A stretch of DNA of 64,000 bases from Couchioplanes caeruleus (GCF_003751945.1 NZ_RJKL01000001.1:7644501-7708500), one strand, 5' to 3'. Counted from the stretch's first letter, positions 36,104-45,193 are shown. The notes: generated from the letters alone by a model not told the origin. Numbers and translations are program-made.

Positions 36104-37510
36104 ATGAAGAGACCACGTTCCGCTTCCCTGCTGATCGCCCTGGTCACCGGACTGGCCGGTTGCACCGTCGCCGGCCAGGCCCACGAGAGCGACGCGGAAC
36201 CTGTCGTGGTCGGCTACCAGTCGAAGACCATCAACACGGTGACCGCGGGGACGCTGCTGCGGGCCCAGGGCTACTTCGAGACCCGGCTGGAGGAGCTGGG
36301 CCGGCACACGGGCAAGAAGTACGCCGTGACGTGGCAGGACTACGACACCGGCGCACCGATCACGGCGCAGATGATGGCCGGAAAGATCGACATCGGCTCG
36401 ATGGGCGACTACCCGCTGCTGATCAACGGTGCCCGCGGCCAACAATCGGCCGGCACGCGCACCAAGCTGGTCGCCACCACCGGCTACAACCTGCGGGGCG
36501 CGCTGAACACGGTCGTGGTGGCGCCGGACTCGCCGGTCCGTACGCTCGCCGACCTCAAGGGCAAGGTCGTCTCGGCCAGTTCCGGCTCGGCCGGCCACGG
36601 GCTGCTCGTCCAGGCGCTGCGCAGGAGCGGGCTGGACCCGGAGAAAGACGTCAGGGTCGAGAACCAGCAGCCGCCGGTCGGCGCGTCCGCGCTGCAGTCC
36701 GGCAACGTCGCCGCGCTGTCGCAGTTCGTCGCCTGGCCCGGACTCCTCGTGCACCAGGGCAACGCCGAGGTGCTCTACGACGGCGGCGAGCTCGGGGTGC
36801 CGACGCTGCACGGCACCGTCGTCCGGGAGCAGTACGCCGCCGACCACCGCGACGTCGTGAAAGCCTTCCTGCGGGCCCAGATCGACGCCAACCGGTTCCT
36901 CTGGAGCCGGCCGCTGGATGCCGCGAGCATCGTCGCGCAGCAGACCGGGCTGCCGCCCGAGGTGGTCTACCTCTACAACGGCGCCAACGGCATCGCCACC
37001 TTCGACCCGACCATCAAGGCGCCCCTGCGCGCCGCGCTCGAGCAGGACGTGCCGTTCCTCAAGTCCATCGGGGTCCTGCAGCAGATCGACCTCGGCGCTT
37101 TCGTCGACGACAGCCTCATCCGCGAGGTCTACGGCACCGGGTACGACGCCGACGCCGCGGGCACCGCCAACAAGGCTGCCCTCACCGGCACCGACCCGGT
37201 GCGCCGTCGCCCCGTCGCCGACCCGGCGCTGGCCGGTGAGCTGTGGGTGGGTGACCGTACCCGGGCCGCGGCCGATCCGACCTGCCTGCTGCGCGCCGTG
37301 AAGGCGGCCCGGGCCGCGGGGCAGCAGGTCAGGGCCGCCTACGTGCCGGACGCCGGCACGGGCACCCGGTGGTTCGCCGACAAGAGCACGTGGGTCCGCG
37401 ACGGCGCCGCGTTCCGCCCGTTCGCCGGCAGGGCCGCGGCCCAGCGGTACGTCGCGGCACACGCCGGGGCGACCGTGGTGCCGTACGCCGAGGCGGTGCA
37501 GGCCTCGTGA
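36104..37510 (+). CDS. ABC importer binding lipoprotein (SsuA/TauA type) with NosL-like C-terminal domain
   Basis: A 468-residue lipoprotein; the lipobox is LVTGLAGC. Residues about 35-350 form a sulfonate/nitrate/taurine-type binding domain. VVVGYQSKTINTVTAGTLL opens it, KIDIGSMGDYPLLIN is the ligand-pocket strand and VRTLADLKGKVVSASSGSAG the second-lobe signature. Residues about 375-465 are an extra domain. ADKSTWVRDGAAFRPFAGRA and AAQRYVAAHAGATVVPYAEA resemble the end of NosL-type copper chaperones, by eye only. ATG 36104 follows GTGAGGTC. A binding protein carrying such a tail is unusual and may indicate delivery of a metal or a redox-sensitive sulfur compound. The next gene start overlaps the stop. 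Confidence 0.82.
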   Translation: MKRPRSASLLIALVTGLAGCTVAGQAHESDAEPVVVGYQSKTINTVTAGTLLRAQGYFETRLEELGRHTGKKYAVTWQDYDTGAPITAQMMAGKIDIGSMGDYPLLINGARGQQSAGTRTKLVATTGYNLRGALNTVVVAPDSPVRTLADLKGKVVSASSGSAGHGLLVQALRRSGLDPEKDVRVENQQPPVGASALQSGNVAALSQFVAWPGLLVHQGNAEVLYDGGELGVPTLHGTVVREQYAADHRDVVKAFLRAQIDANRFLWSRPLDAASIVAQQTGLPPEVVYLYNGANGIATFDPTIKAPLRAALEQDVPFLKSIGVLQQIDLGAFVDDSLIREVYGTGYDADAAGTANKAALTGTDPVRRRPVADPALAGELWVGDRTRAAADPTCLLRAVKAARAAGQQVRAAYVPDAGTGTRWFADKSTWVRDGAAFRPFAGRAAAQRYVAAHAGATVVPYAEAVQAS

Positions 37511-38370
37511 CCGCCCTCTCCACGGCGGCCCCCGCCGCCCGTACGGACGAACCCGTGACCCCGTCGCCGCGGCGCGTCGTGCGACGGCCGTCCCCGCTGC
37601 GCTGGGCCATCCGGATCGGGTCGCTCGTCGCCGCACTGGTGGCGTGGCAGTGGCTCACCACGGCCGACGTCACCGTGGGCGTCCGCTTCGACCGGCTGCC
37701 CACGCCGTTGGCCGTGGGCGAGCACTTCGCCCACGTCGCCGGCGATCCGGTGTACTACCAGGACATCGCGCAGAGCCTGGTCCGCATCCTGACCGGGTTT
37801 GCCCTCGCCGCCGTCGCGGGCGTGGCCGCCGGCGTCGCGGTCGCCCGCTCGTGGCTGCTGTCCGACGTGCTCGAGCCGCTGTTCGAGGTGGTGCGCCCGA
37901 TACCCGCGATCGCCCTCGTGCCGATCGCGATCCTGCTCTTTCCCCGCAACGAGCAGGGCATCGTGTTCATCACCTTCACCGCCGCGTTCTTCCCCATCCT
38001 CGTCAGCACCCGGCACGCCGTGCGCGCCCTTCCGACGGTGTGGGAGGACGCCGTCCGGACGATGGGCGGCGGCCGCTGGCGCGTCCTGGCGAGCGTCGTG
38101 CTGCCCGGCGCGCTGCCGGGCGTCCTCGGCGGGCTGTCGGTCGGCATCGGGGTGTCCTGGATCTGCGTGATCTCCGCCGAGATGATCTCCGGAGACTTCG
38201 GCGTCGGTTACCGGACCTGGCATGCCTACACCATCGTGGACTATCCGGCCGTTCTCGTCGGCATGGTCACCATCGGCGTGCTCGGCTGGACCACCGCCGC
38301 GGCGGTGGAACTGCTCGGCCGGCGCGTGACCCGATGGCTGCCCGCCCGCCAGGCGCAGGCCGGACGATGA
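37507..38370 (+). CDS. ABC permease (SsuC/TauC/NrtB type)
   Basis: A 287-residue permease with about six membrane segments after a 35-residue cytoplasmic head. The Pro-rich segment EVVRPIPAIALVPIAILLF and the coupling loop VWEDAVRTMGGGRWRVLASV, followed by VLPGALPGVLGGL, are characteristic of sulfonate/taurine/nitrate importers. GTG 37507 overlaps the preceding stop. A single permease gene implies a homodimeric channel. Confidence 0.9.
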   Translation: MTALSTAAPAARTDEPVTPSPRRVVRRPSPLRWAIRIGSLVAALVAWQWLTTADVTVGVRFDRLPTPLAVGEHFAHVAGDPVYYQDIAQSLVRILTGFALAAVAGVAAGVAVARSWLLSDVLEPLFEVVRPIPAIALVPIAILLFPRNEQGIVFITFTAAFFPILVSTRHAVRALPTVWEDAVRTMGGGRWRVLASVVLPGALPGVLGGLSVGIGVSWICVISAEMISGDFGVGYRTWHAYTIVDYPAVLVGMVTIGVLGWTTAAAVELLGRRVTRWLPARQAQAGR

Positions 38371-39194
38371 CGCTCACCGGCGACACCACGCTCACCGGCC
38401 CGGCCCGGCGCACCGGCCTGCGGTTGCGGGCCGAGGGCGTCAGCCTCGGGTACGGCGCCGAGCCCGTCCTGCGGGACCTCACGCTCGCCGTGGCCCCGGG
38501 GGAGATCCTGGTGGTGGCCGGCGCGTCCGGCTGCGGCAAGTCCACTCTGCTGCGCACGTTCGCGGGGCTGCAACCGGTCACCGGCGGCAGCCTCACCGCC
38601 GACGGAACCGCCATCCGGGGGCCGTCGCCCGACCGCGCGCTGGTCTTCCAGGACGATGCGCTGCTGCCCTGGCGCAGTGCGCACCGCAACGTCGAGCTGC
38701 CGCTGTCCATCCGCAGGGTGCCCCGGGCCGAGCGGCGGGAGCAGGCCCGCCACTGGCTGGCCCGGGTCGGCCTCGCCGGGCAGGAACACCGGCTGCCGGC
38801 CCAGCTCTCCGGCGGCATGCGGCAGCGGGTCCAGCTCGCCCGTACGCTCGCGGGCGGGCCTCGGGCGATCCTCATGGACGAACCGTTCGGCGCGCTCGAC
38901 GCGCAGACCCGCGCCGCGATGCAGCGGCTGCTCGTCGACGTCCTGCGCGCCACCGAGGCCACCGTCGTGTTCGTCACCCACGACGTCGATGAGGCGCTGG
39001 TCATCGGGGACCGGGTCGCCGTGCTCGGTCCCGAGGGCGTACGGACCGTCGTCGACGTTCCGCAACCGCGCGACCTCGCCACCCGCGGCACGCCGGTGAC
39101 GCGGACCGCCCGCTCCACGATCCTCGCCGCGCTCGGCGCCGAGTATCCCCGCGGCGGAGAACCCGAGAGAATCCCCGAGGACAGGACCGGATGA
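38367..39194 (+). CDS. ABC ATPase (SsuB/TauB type)
   Basis: A 275-residue nucleotide-binding subunit. Walker A is GASGCGKST, the Q-loop is VFQDDALLPWRS (DDALLPW is typical of the nitrate/sulfonate branch), the signature is LSGGMRQRVQLART, Walker B is AILMDEPFGALD and the switch His is in FVTHDVDEAL. ATG 38367 overlaps the permease stop (ATGA), and its own stop overlaps the flavoprotein start. It completes a three-part importer with the genes at 36104 and 37507. Confidence 0.92.
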   Translation: MTLTGDTTLTGPARRTGLRLRAEGVSLGYGAEPVLRDLTLAVAPGEILVVAGASGCGKSTLLRTFAGLQPVTGGSLTADGTAIRGPSPDRALVFQDDALLPWRSAHRNVELPLSIRRVPRAERREQARHWLARVGLAGQEHRLPAQLSGGMRQRVQLARTLAGGPRAILMDEPFGALDAQTRAAMQRLLVDVLRATEATVVFVTHDVDEALVIGDRVAVLGPEGVRTVVDVPQPRDLATRGTPVTRTARSTILAALGAEYPRGGEPERIPEDRTG

Positions 39195-41908
39195 TGCACG
39201 CTCCCGCCCCCACCGACCGCCGCGAACTCGCCTGCGACGTCCTCGTCATCGGCGGCGGCACCGCGGGAACCATGGCCGCGCTGTCGGCGGCCGAACGCGG
39301 CGCCCGCGTCCTGCTGCTGGAGAAGGCGCACGTGCGGCATTCCGGGGCGCTGGCCATGGGCATGGACGGCGTCAACAACGCCGTCATCCCCGGCAAGGCC
39401 ACCCCCGAGGACTACGTCCGCGAGATCACCCGCGCGAACGACGGCATCGTCGACCAGCGCACGGTCATGCAGACCGCCACGCGCGGCTTCGCCATGGTCC
39501 AGCGCCTGGAGCGCTACGGCGTGAAGTTCGAGAAGGACGAGTACGGCGGGTACGCCGTACGGCAGGTGCACCGCTCCGGCCGGTACGTGCTGCCCATGCC
39601 GGAGGGGCGCGACGTGAAGAAGGTGCTCTACCGGATCCTGCGCACCCGCGAATACCGCGAGAAGATCCAGATCGAGAACCGGGTGATGCCCGTACGGGTG
39701 CTGACCAGCGGCGGACGGGCCGTCGGCGCGGCCGGCTTCGACACCCGCAGCGGCGAGTTCGTCACCGTGGCCGCCGGCGCGGTGATCCTGGCGACCGGCG
39801 CCTGCGGCCGGCTGGGGCTGCCGGCCAGCGGCTACCTCTACGGCACGTACGAGAACCCGACCAACGCCGGCGACGGGTACGCGATGGCCTACCACGCCGG
39901 AGCCGAGCTCTCCGGCATCGAGTGCTTCCAGATCAACCCGCTGATCAAGGACTACAACGGTCCCGCCTGCGCGTACGTGGCGAACCCCTTCGGCGGCTAC
40001 CAGGTCAACAACCGCGGTGAACGCTTCGTCGACTGCGACTACTGGTCCGGGCAGATGATGGCCGAGGTGGCGCGCGAGCTGGAATCCGACCGCGGCCCGA
40101 TCTACCTCAAGCTGAGCCACCTGCCGGAGGAGTCGATCGGGCAGCTCGAAGGAATCCTGCACACCACCGAGCGGCCGACCCGCGGCACCTTCCACGCCGG
40201 CCGCGGCCACGATTACCGGACCCACGACGTGGAGATGCACATCTCCGAGATCGGCCTCTGCGGCGGACACTCCGCGTCCGGCGTCCGGGTGGACGAGAAC
40301 GGCGCCACGACGGTTCCCGGACTCTACGCCGCCGGAGACCTGGCATGCGTGCCACACAACTACATGATCGGCGCCTTCGTCTTCGGCGATCTGGCCGGCA
40401 CCCACGCCGCCACCCACCACCGCGCCACCGGGGAACTGCCCGCCGACCAGATCGCGGACGCGCACGAGCTGGTCTACCGTCCGCTGGGCAACCCGGACGG
40501 CCCGCCGCAGCCGCAGGTGGAGTACAAGCTGCGCCGGTTCGTCAACGACTACGTGGCCCCACCGAAGTCCGCGGCCAACCTGGAGATCGCGGTCGAGACG
40601 TTCCAGCGCATGACCGCGGAGATCGCCGGCATGGGCGCTCGTACGCCGCACGAGTTGATGCGGTGCGCGGAGGTGACGTTCATCCGCGACTGCGCCGAGA
40701 TGGCGGCACGGGCGTCCCTCGTGCGCACCGAGAGCCGCTGGGGTCTGTACCACGACCGCACCGACCATCCCGGACGCGACGACGGCGAGTGGTTCTACCA
40801 CCTCGACCTGCGGCGCCGCGCGGACGGCGGCATGGAGTTCGTGAAGCGGCCGGTGCCCGAGTACCTCGTCCCGGTCGACGACCTCCGGCCCCCGCAGGCG
40901 CCGGGGGAGAGCGTCGTCGCGGAGGTCCACCGGTTCGGCACGGCGGCGCCCGGCCGCGCCGAGACCCGTCCGGCCGAGCGGGCGAGCGGGCCCGCCGCCG
41001 ACCGGATCGTGGCGGTGCTCGCCCTGGCCGACCGCGAGTCGACGCTCGCGGCGTTCCGGCCCTTCCTCGGCGATCCCGAGCCGGATGTGCGCCGTACCGC
41101 GGTCGCGATCCTGACCGAGGCGGCACCCGAGGGCGTCGGCGACGCCCTCGTCGACGGGCTGCATGACTCGCATGCGGACGTCCGCGCCGCCGCGGCGGCC
41201 GGCCTGCGCGAGCTGGCGGACGTCCTGCCCGGGTCGGTGGCCCTGGCGATGCGCCTGCGTGCCGCCGGGGCGAGCGCGGACCCGCTCGTGCGCCAGGTGG
41301 TCGTGGAACTGCAGCGGACGACCGGGGTCGGCCGCGCCGACGACTTCCGCGGCGCGGTCGCCGACGCCGACGCCGGCGTACGCCTGCAGGCCGTCCGCGG
41401 CCTGGTGCGGCGCGACGACGTCTCAGGACTCGCGGCCGCGGCGGCCGACCCGGCACGGGAGGTACGCGTCGCGGTGGCGCACGGCGTCGGCACGGTCGCG
41501 GACCCGCACGGGGCTCCGGTGCTGCGGCGGCTCTGCACCGACGCCGATCCGCTGGTCCGGGCCGCCGCACTGCAGGCCGCCAGGCAGATCGGTTGCCACG
41601 GTGACCTGCTCGCCGTGGCGCTGGACGCGATGGCGGACCCGTCGTGGCAGGTGCGGGTGGGAGCGGCGACGGCGCTCGGCGGTGCCGACCCGGACGTCGC
41701 CGTACCGGCGCTGACCGGGGCTGCCCGCGACCCGAACCTCGACGTGCGGCGCTCAGCCGTCCGATCTCTGGCCGGGTGGGCGTACCGCCCCGAGGTGGCC
41801 ACCGTCCTGCGGTCCGCGTCGACCGACCCGGACGCCGACGTCCGCGCCTATGCCCGCCGTGCCCTGGCGGCCGGCACCGCCGCCGATCGGTCAGTCGTCG
41901 GTCAGTAG
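39191..41908 (+). CDS. AprA/fumarate-reductase-type flavoprotein fused to HEAT repeats
   Basis: A 905-residue two-part protein. Residues about 15-600 are an FAD flavoprotein of the succinate dehydrogenase/fumarate reductase/APS reductase superfamily: VLVIGGGTAGTMAALSAAER binds the ADP of FAD, RHSGALAMGMDG is a flavin-contact region, GAVILATGACGRLGLP the return strand and TTVPGLYAAGDLACVPHNYM the second FAD motif. Residues about 615-900 are helical HEAT/PBS-lyase-type repeats with the unit DPDADVRAYARRALA (also DPEPDVRRTAVAIL, DADPLVRAAALQAA, DPSWQVRVGAATAL, DPNLDVRRSAVRSL). Such repeats normally mediate protein binding. The paired ferredoxin gene suggests an AprBA-like oxidoreductase acting on the compound imported by the intervening transporter. 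The substrate is unknown. ATG 39191 overlaps the previous stop. Confidence 0.85.
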   Translation: MMHAPAPTDRRELACDVLVIGGGTAGTMAALSAAERGARVLLLEKAHVRHSGALAMGMDGVNNAVIPGKATPEDYVREITRANDGIVDQRTVMQTATRGFAMVQRLERYGVKFEKDEYGGYAVRQVHRSGRYVLPMPEGRDVKKVLYRILRTREYREKIQIENRVMPVRVLTSGGRAVGAAGFDTRSGEFVTVAAGAVILATGACGRLGLPASGYLYGTYENPTNAGDGYAMAYHAGAELSGIECFQINPLIKDYNGPACAYVANPFGGYQVNNRGERFVDCDYWSGQMMAEVARELESDRGPIYLKLSHLPEESIGQLEGILHTTERPTRGTFHAGRGHDYRTHDVEMHISEIGLCGGHSASGVRVDENGATTVPGLYAAGDLACVPHNYMIGAFVFGDLAGTHAATHHRATGELPADQIADAHELVYRPLGNPDGPPQPQVEYKLRRFVNDYVAPPKSAANLEIAVETFQRMTAEIAGMGARTPHELMRCAEVTFIRDCAEMAARASLVRTESRWGLYHDRTDHPGRDDGEWFYHLDLRRRADGGMEFVKRPVPEYLVPVDDLRPPQAPGESVVAEVHRFGTAAPGRAETRPAERASGPAADRIVAVLALADRESTLAAFRPFLGDPEPDVRRTAVAILTEAAPEGVGDALVDGLHDSHADVRAAAAAGLRELADVLPGSVALAMRLRAAGASADPLVRQVVVELQRTTGVGRADDFRGAVADADAGVRLQAVRGLVRRDDVSGLAAAAADPAREVRVAVAHGVGTVADPHGAPVLRRLCTDADPLVRAAALQAARQIGCHGDLLAVALDAMADPSWQVRVGAATALGGADPDVAVPALTGAARDPNLDVRRSAVRSLAGWAYRPEVATVLRSASTDPDADVRAYARRALAAGTAADRSVVGQ

Positions 41909-42247
41909 CGCTCCGGTCGTGGCGTCGACGTCGACCTCGCCCTCCCGGCCGGAGCGCTCGAACTTCACCTCCCAGACGGGTGCGCCGCCCTCCTCGTCGA
42001 GTTCGGCCTCCGTGACGCGGGCGCCGGGGAAGGCGTCCTCGACGATGGCGGCGGCCTGGGTGGCGTTGACGCGGCGGGGCCCGAACCGGGCGTCGAGGTC
42101 CGGGTCGATCTCCAGGTCGAAGGGCGGCCGGCCCGGAGCCGGAGCGGTGACGCGCCGCTCGTCGCGGTCCTTGGCGCTGGCGACGGCTGTCCCGGCCGTG
42201 AGAACGAGGGCGATCCCGGCGACGGTGGTGATGACGGCCTTACGCAT
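41891..42247 (-). CDS. Secreted PepSY-domain protein
   Basis: A 118-residue protein with a signal peptide (KAVITTVAGIALVLTAGTAV) and one PepSY unit. VNATQAAAIVEDAFPGARVT is the helix start, VWEVKFERSGREGEVDVDA the strand pair, and TTGALL the usual ending. PepSY domains are thought to inhibit proteases or sense the envelope. AAAGGAG precedes ATG 42247. It is divergent from a two-component system (42451 onward), a common pairing in actinomycetes where the kinase responds to envelope state. Its 3' end overlaps the convergent flavoprotein gene by 18 bases. Confidence 0.85.
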   Translation of the reverse strand: MRKAVITTVAGIALVLTAGTAVASAKDRDERRVTAPAPGRPPFDLEIDPDLDARFGPRRVNATQAAAIVEDAFPGARVTEAELDEEGGAPVWEVKFERSGREGEVDVDATTGALLTDD

Positions 42248-42450
42248 GGGTTGCTCCTTTGCTGCTCCGTGTGCCCTGCGGTACGCCTCCCGGTCACCGG
42301 CGGACGGGAGCCTGGGAGTGTTCTGACCGCGTGCTGGCCGATTCCTGGCCGTCTCCTGGCATAGGCGCCGCGGCCGCCTTCAACCGATGGGGCGGCCGGT
42401 GCGTATCCATCACCGTCCGGGACGCCCGGCACGGAGCGGGAGATGGTGGG

Positions 42451-43122
42451 ATGCGGGTTCTGCTGGTCGAGGACGACGATTCGATCGCCGAGCCCCTGGT
42501 CGCCGGGCTGAGCCGGTACGGCATGGCGGTCAGGCGGGTGGCCACCGGGGCGGACGCACTGGCGGCGCCGCGCCCGGAGATGGTCCTGCTCGACCTCGGG
42601 TTGCCGGACATCGACGGCATCGAGGTGTGCCGGCGGCTGCGCAGCACCGACGACATCCCGCTGATCATGCTCACGGCGCGCGGGGACGAGGCCGACCGGG
42701 TCATCGGTCTGGAGCTGGGTGCCGACGACTATCTGGCCAAGCCCTTCAGTCTCCGGGAACTGGTGGCGCGCATGCACGCGGTCGGCCGCCGGGCCCGGCC
42801 TGTCGCGGCCGTGTCCCGGCCCGAGGGGCACGTGCCCCGGCTGGGTGCCCTGGTCATCGACCGGCGCACTCGTGAGGTGCGGCTGCGCGACACGGTGATC
42901 GGTCTCGCGCCGAAGGAGTACGACCTGCTCGTCCTGCTGGCGGCCGACCCGGGCGCGGTCGTGGCCCGCCGGGACATCCTCGAGGCGGTGTGGGAGCCGA
43001 ACTTCTTCGGCCGCGGCAAGACCCTCGACTTCCACGTGGCGAGCCTGCGGCGCAAGCTCGGCGACCCGGCCTGGATCGAGACCCGCCGGGGTGTCGGGTT
43101 CCGCCTCGTCGTCCAGCCATGA
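42451..43122 (+). CDS. OmpR-family response regulator
   Basis: A 223-residue regulator. The receiver has RVLLVEDDDSIAEPL, phospho-acceptor Asp48 in VLLDLGLPDIDG, MLTARGDEADRV with the Thr switch and DDYLAKPFSLREL with the conserved Lys. The winged-helix output domain (about 130-220) contains APKEYDLLVLLAADPGAVV and TLDFHVASLRRKLGDP. ATG 42451 follows a purine-rich GGGAGATGGTGGG. The next gene, its cognate kinase, overlaps by four bases. The pair faces the PepSY gene, which is its likely target. Confidence 0.92.
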   Translation: MRVLLVEDDDSIAEPLVAGLSRYGMAVRRVATGADALAAPRPEMVLLDLGLPDIDGIEVCRRLRSTDDIPLIMLTARGDEADRVIGLELGADDYLAKPFSLRELVARMHAVGRRARPVAAVSRPEGHVPRLGALVIDRRTREVRLRDTVIGLAPKEYDLLVLLAADPGAVVARRDILEAVWEPNFFGRGKTLDFHVASLRRKLGDPAWIETRRGVGFRLVVQP

Positions 43123-44486
43123 CGCGGCGGCTGCTGCTCACGTACCTCACCTTCGCGCTCTTGATCTTGATTGCCCTGGAGGTGCCGCTGGGGTACGTCT
43201 ACCACCGCAGCGAGACCCAGCACGCGTTCGCGCAGTTGGAGCACGACGCCGAGGTGCTCGCCGCGTTCGTGGACACCGCGATGCGTAACGGGCAGCGGGA
43301 GCAGATCGACCTGCTGGCGCACGAGTCCGCCCAGCGCCTCGGCGGCGACGTCGACGTGGTCGACGCCCGCGGGTGGTTGCTGGCGAGCACGCATCCGGAC
43401 CGGCATCCGCCCGGCAGCCTGGCCTCGGCGCCGGACATCCGTACGGTGCTGGAGGGTCAGGGGCGGATCAGCACCCGCGACGCCGAGGCGGGGGGAGCCG
43501 CCATCATGTCCGTGGCCGCGGCCGTCAATCCCGGGATGGCCGCGCAGGGCGCGGTGCGGGTCACCGTACCGAAAGGACCGCTTACCTCCCGGATCGAGCA
43601 GTTCTGGCTGCTGCTGGCCGGCGTCGGGGTGGTCGTGCTGGCGGCGGTGGCGCTGATCGCGCTGGCGCTGGCGCGCTGGATCAGCAAGCCGGTGCGCGCC
43701 CTCGAGCGGGCGACCCGGCGCCTGCCCGACGGCGTGCTGCCCGTGCCGGCGACGACCGGGCCGCCCGAGCTGCGGCGGCTCGCCGCCACCTTCCGGGCCA
43801 CCGCCGAACGGATGCACAACCTGCTCGAGTCGCAGCGGTCCTTCGTGGGGCACGCGTCGCACCAGCTCAAGACGCCGCTGGCGGCGCTGCGGCTGCGTCT
43901 GGAGAACCTGGAGCCGGACATCGCGGACGGCGGCACCCGGGACCTCCAGGCGGCGATCACCGAGACCGACCGGCTCGCGCACATGGTGGAGACGCTGCTG
44001 GCGATGGCCCGCTCGGAGCAGAGCTCGTTGTCGCGCGAGCCGGTCGTGCTCGCCGGCGCGGTGGCGGACCGGATCTCCCTGTGGTCGCCGCTCGCGGCCG
44101 AGCGGCAGGTCCGGCTCACGTCCGCCGGGCCGCAGGAGGCGCGCGTGCAGGCGATCACCGGCGCGGTCGAGCAGATCATCGACAACCTGGTGTCCAACGC
44201 GCTGCGGGTGGCGCCGCCGGACAGCACCATCGCGATCACCTGGCGGCCGGGATCGGACGACACGGTGGAGCTGCATGTGGTCGACGCCGGGCCCGGACTG
44301 CCCCCGGAGCAGCGCGAGCGGGCCCTCGACCCGTTCTGGCGGGCCCCGGACGCGCCCAAGGACGGCACCGGGCTCGGCCTGTCACTGGTGCGCAAGCTCG
44401 CGACCGCCGGCGGCGGAACCGCGGTGCTGTGCCCGGCCGGCCGTACCGGAATCGACGCCGTGGTCACCTTCCCGGCTTCCTCCTGA
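43119..44486 (+). CDS. Sensor histidine kinase
   Basis: A 455-residue membrane kinase. Two transmembrane helices (LLLTYLTFALLILIALEV near the start and FWLLLAGVGVVVLAAVALIA at about 160-185) flank a periplasmic sensing domain of about 130 residues. A HAMP linker follows (ISKPVRALERATRRL), then the H-box FVGHASHQLKTPLAALRLRL with His248 as the probable phosphorylation site. The ATPase domain has the N-box (QIIDNLVSNAL), G1 (VVDAGPGLPPE) and G2 (GTGLGLSLVRKL). It is coupled to the regulator at 42451 by ATGA. Confidence 0.92.
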   Translation: MTRRLLLTYLTFALLILIALEVPLGYVYHRSETQHAFAQLEHDAEVLAAFVDTAMRNGQREQIDLLAHESAQRLGGDVDVVDARGWLLASTHPDRHPPGSLASAPDIRTVLEGQGRISTRDAEAGGAAIMSVAAAVNPGMAAQGAVRVTVPKGPLTSRIEQFWLLLAGVGVVVLAAVALIALALARWISKPVRALERATRRLPDGVLPVPATTGPPELRRLAATFRATAERMHNLLESQRSFVGHASHQLKTPLAALRLRLENLEPDIADGGTRDLQAAITETDRLAHMVETLLAMARSEQSSLSREPVVLAGAVADRISLWSPLAAERQVRLTSAGPQEARVQAITGAVEQIIDNLVSNALRVAPPDSTIAITWRPGSDDTVELHVVDAGPGLPPEQRERALDPFWRAPDAPKDGTGLGLSLVRKLATAGGGTAVLCPAGRTGIDAVVTFPASS

Positions 44487-44568
44487 CTGTCCTGCGGGGA
44501 GGGTGTAGGCGCTGCCGGACGGGGTAGACCGCTCTTGTTTCCGTACGGCTGCGACCCATGGAGGATTC

Positions 44569-45138
44569 ATGACCAGCACCCCCGCCGGCGAGCGGGACGT
44601 CATCGACGTCCTCACCGCCGACCACCGCGACGTCACCGCCCTGATCGCGGAGATCTGGACGGTCCAGGATCCGATGATCCGCCGAGACCTGACCGACACC
44701 GCCATCAGCGAGCTGGTGCGGCACGCCGTCGCCGAGGAGATGTACGTCTACCCGGCGATGCGCAAGCACCTGCCCGAGGGCGACAAGGCCGTCGAGCACG
44801 ACGTGGAGGAGCACAAGGAGCTCGAGGAGGCGATGAAGAAGCTGGAGGATCTCGACGTCTCCGGCGTGGAGTTCGAGGAGGCGCTGCGCCGGCTCGAAGA
44901 GATCCTGACCGACCACGTGCAGGACGAGGAGTCCGACCAGTTCCCCGAGATGCGGCGCCGCATCCCCCGGGAGGAGCTCACCGAACTGGCCGGGAAGGTG
45001 GAGACCGCCAAGAAGCTGGCGCCCACCCGGCCGCACCCCGGCGCACCGAACAACGAGCTGTTCCACAAGCTGGTGGGACCGGGCGTGGGCCTGGTCGACC
45101 GGCTCCGTGACAAGCTCACCGGACGCGCCACCCGCTGA
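44569..45138 (+). CDS. Hemerythrin HHE-domain protein
   Basis: A 189-residue four-helix hemerythrin-like protein. The iron-ligand pattern is visible: His in LTADHRDVTALI, His and Glu in LVRHAVAEEMYVYP, His in EHDVEEHKELEEAM, and the last His with a following acidic residue in ILTDHVQDEESDQF. The C-terminal 60 residues (from ETAKKLAPTRPHPG) form a flexible tail. Actinobacterial members bind a di-iron centre and sense or buffer oxygen, NO or peroxide. Start ATG 44569 has GGAGG upstream. It is separated from the kinase gene by 82 bases. Confidence 0.85.
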   Translation: MTSTPAGERDVIDVLTADHRDVTALIAEIWTVQDPMIRRDLTDTAISELVRHAVAEEMYVYPAMRKHLPEGDKAVEHDVEEHKELEEAMKKLEDLDVSGVEFEEALRRLEEILTDHVQDEESDQFPEMRRRIPREELTELAGKVETAKKLAPTRPHPGAPNNELFHKLVGPGVGLVDRLRDKLTGRATR

Positions 45139-45193
45139 CCGGACACGGCCGGCCATCCCGCGCCGGGGGTGGCCGGTCATTCGTCGGCACCGG

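Noticed and set aside
38267..41173. A 968-residue minus-strand frame across the ABC ATPase and flavoprotein
   Set aside because: It lacks protein-like composition; the plus strand carries Walker and FAD motifs at those positions.
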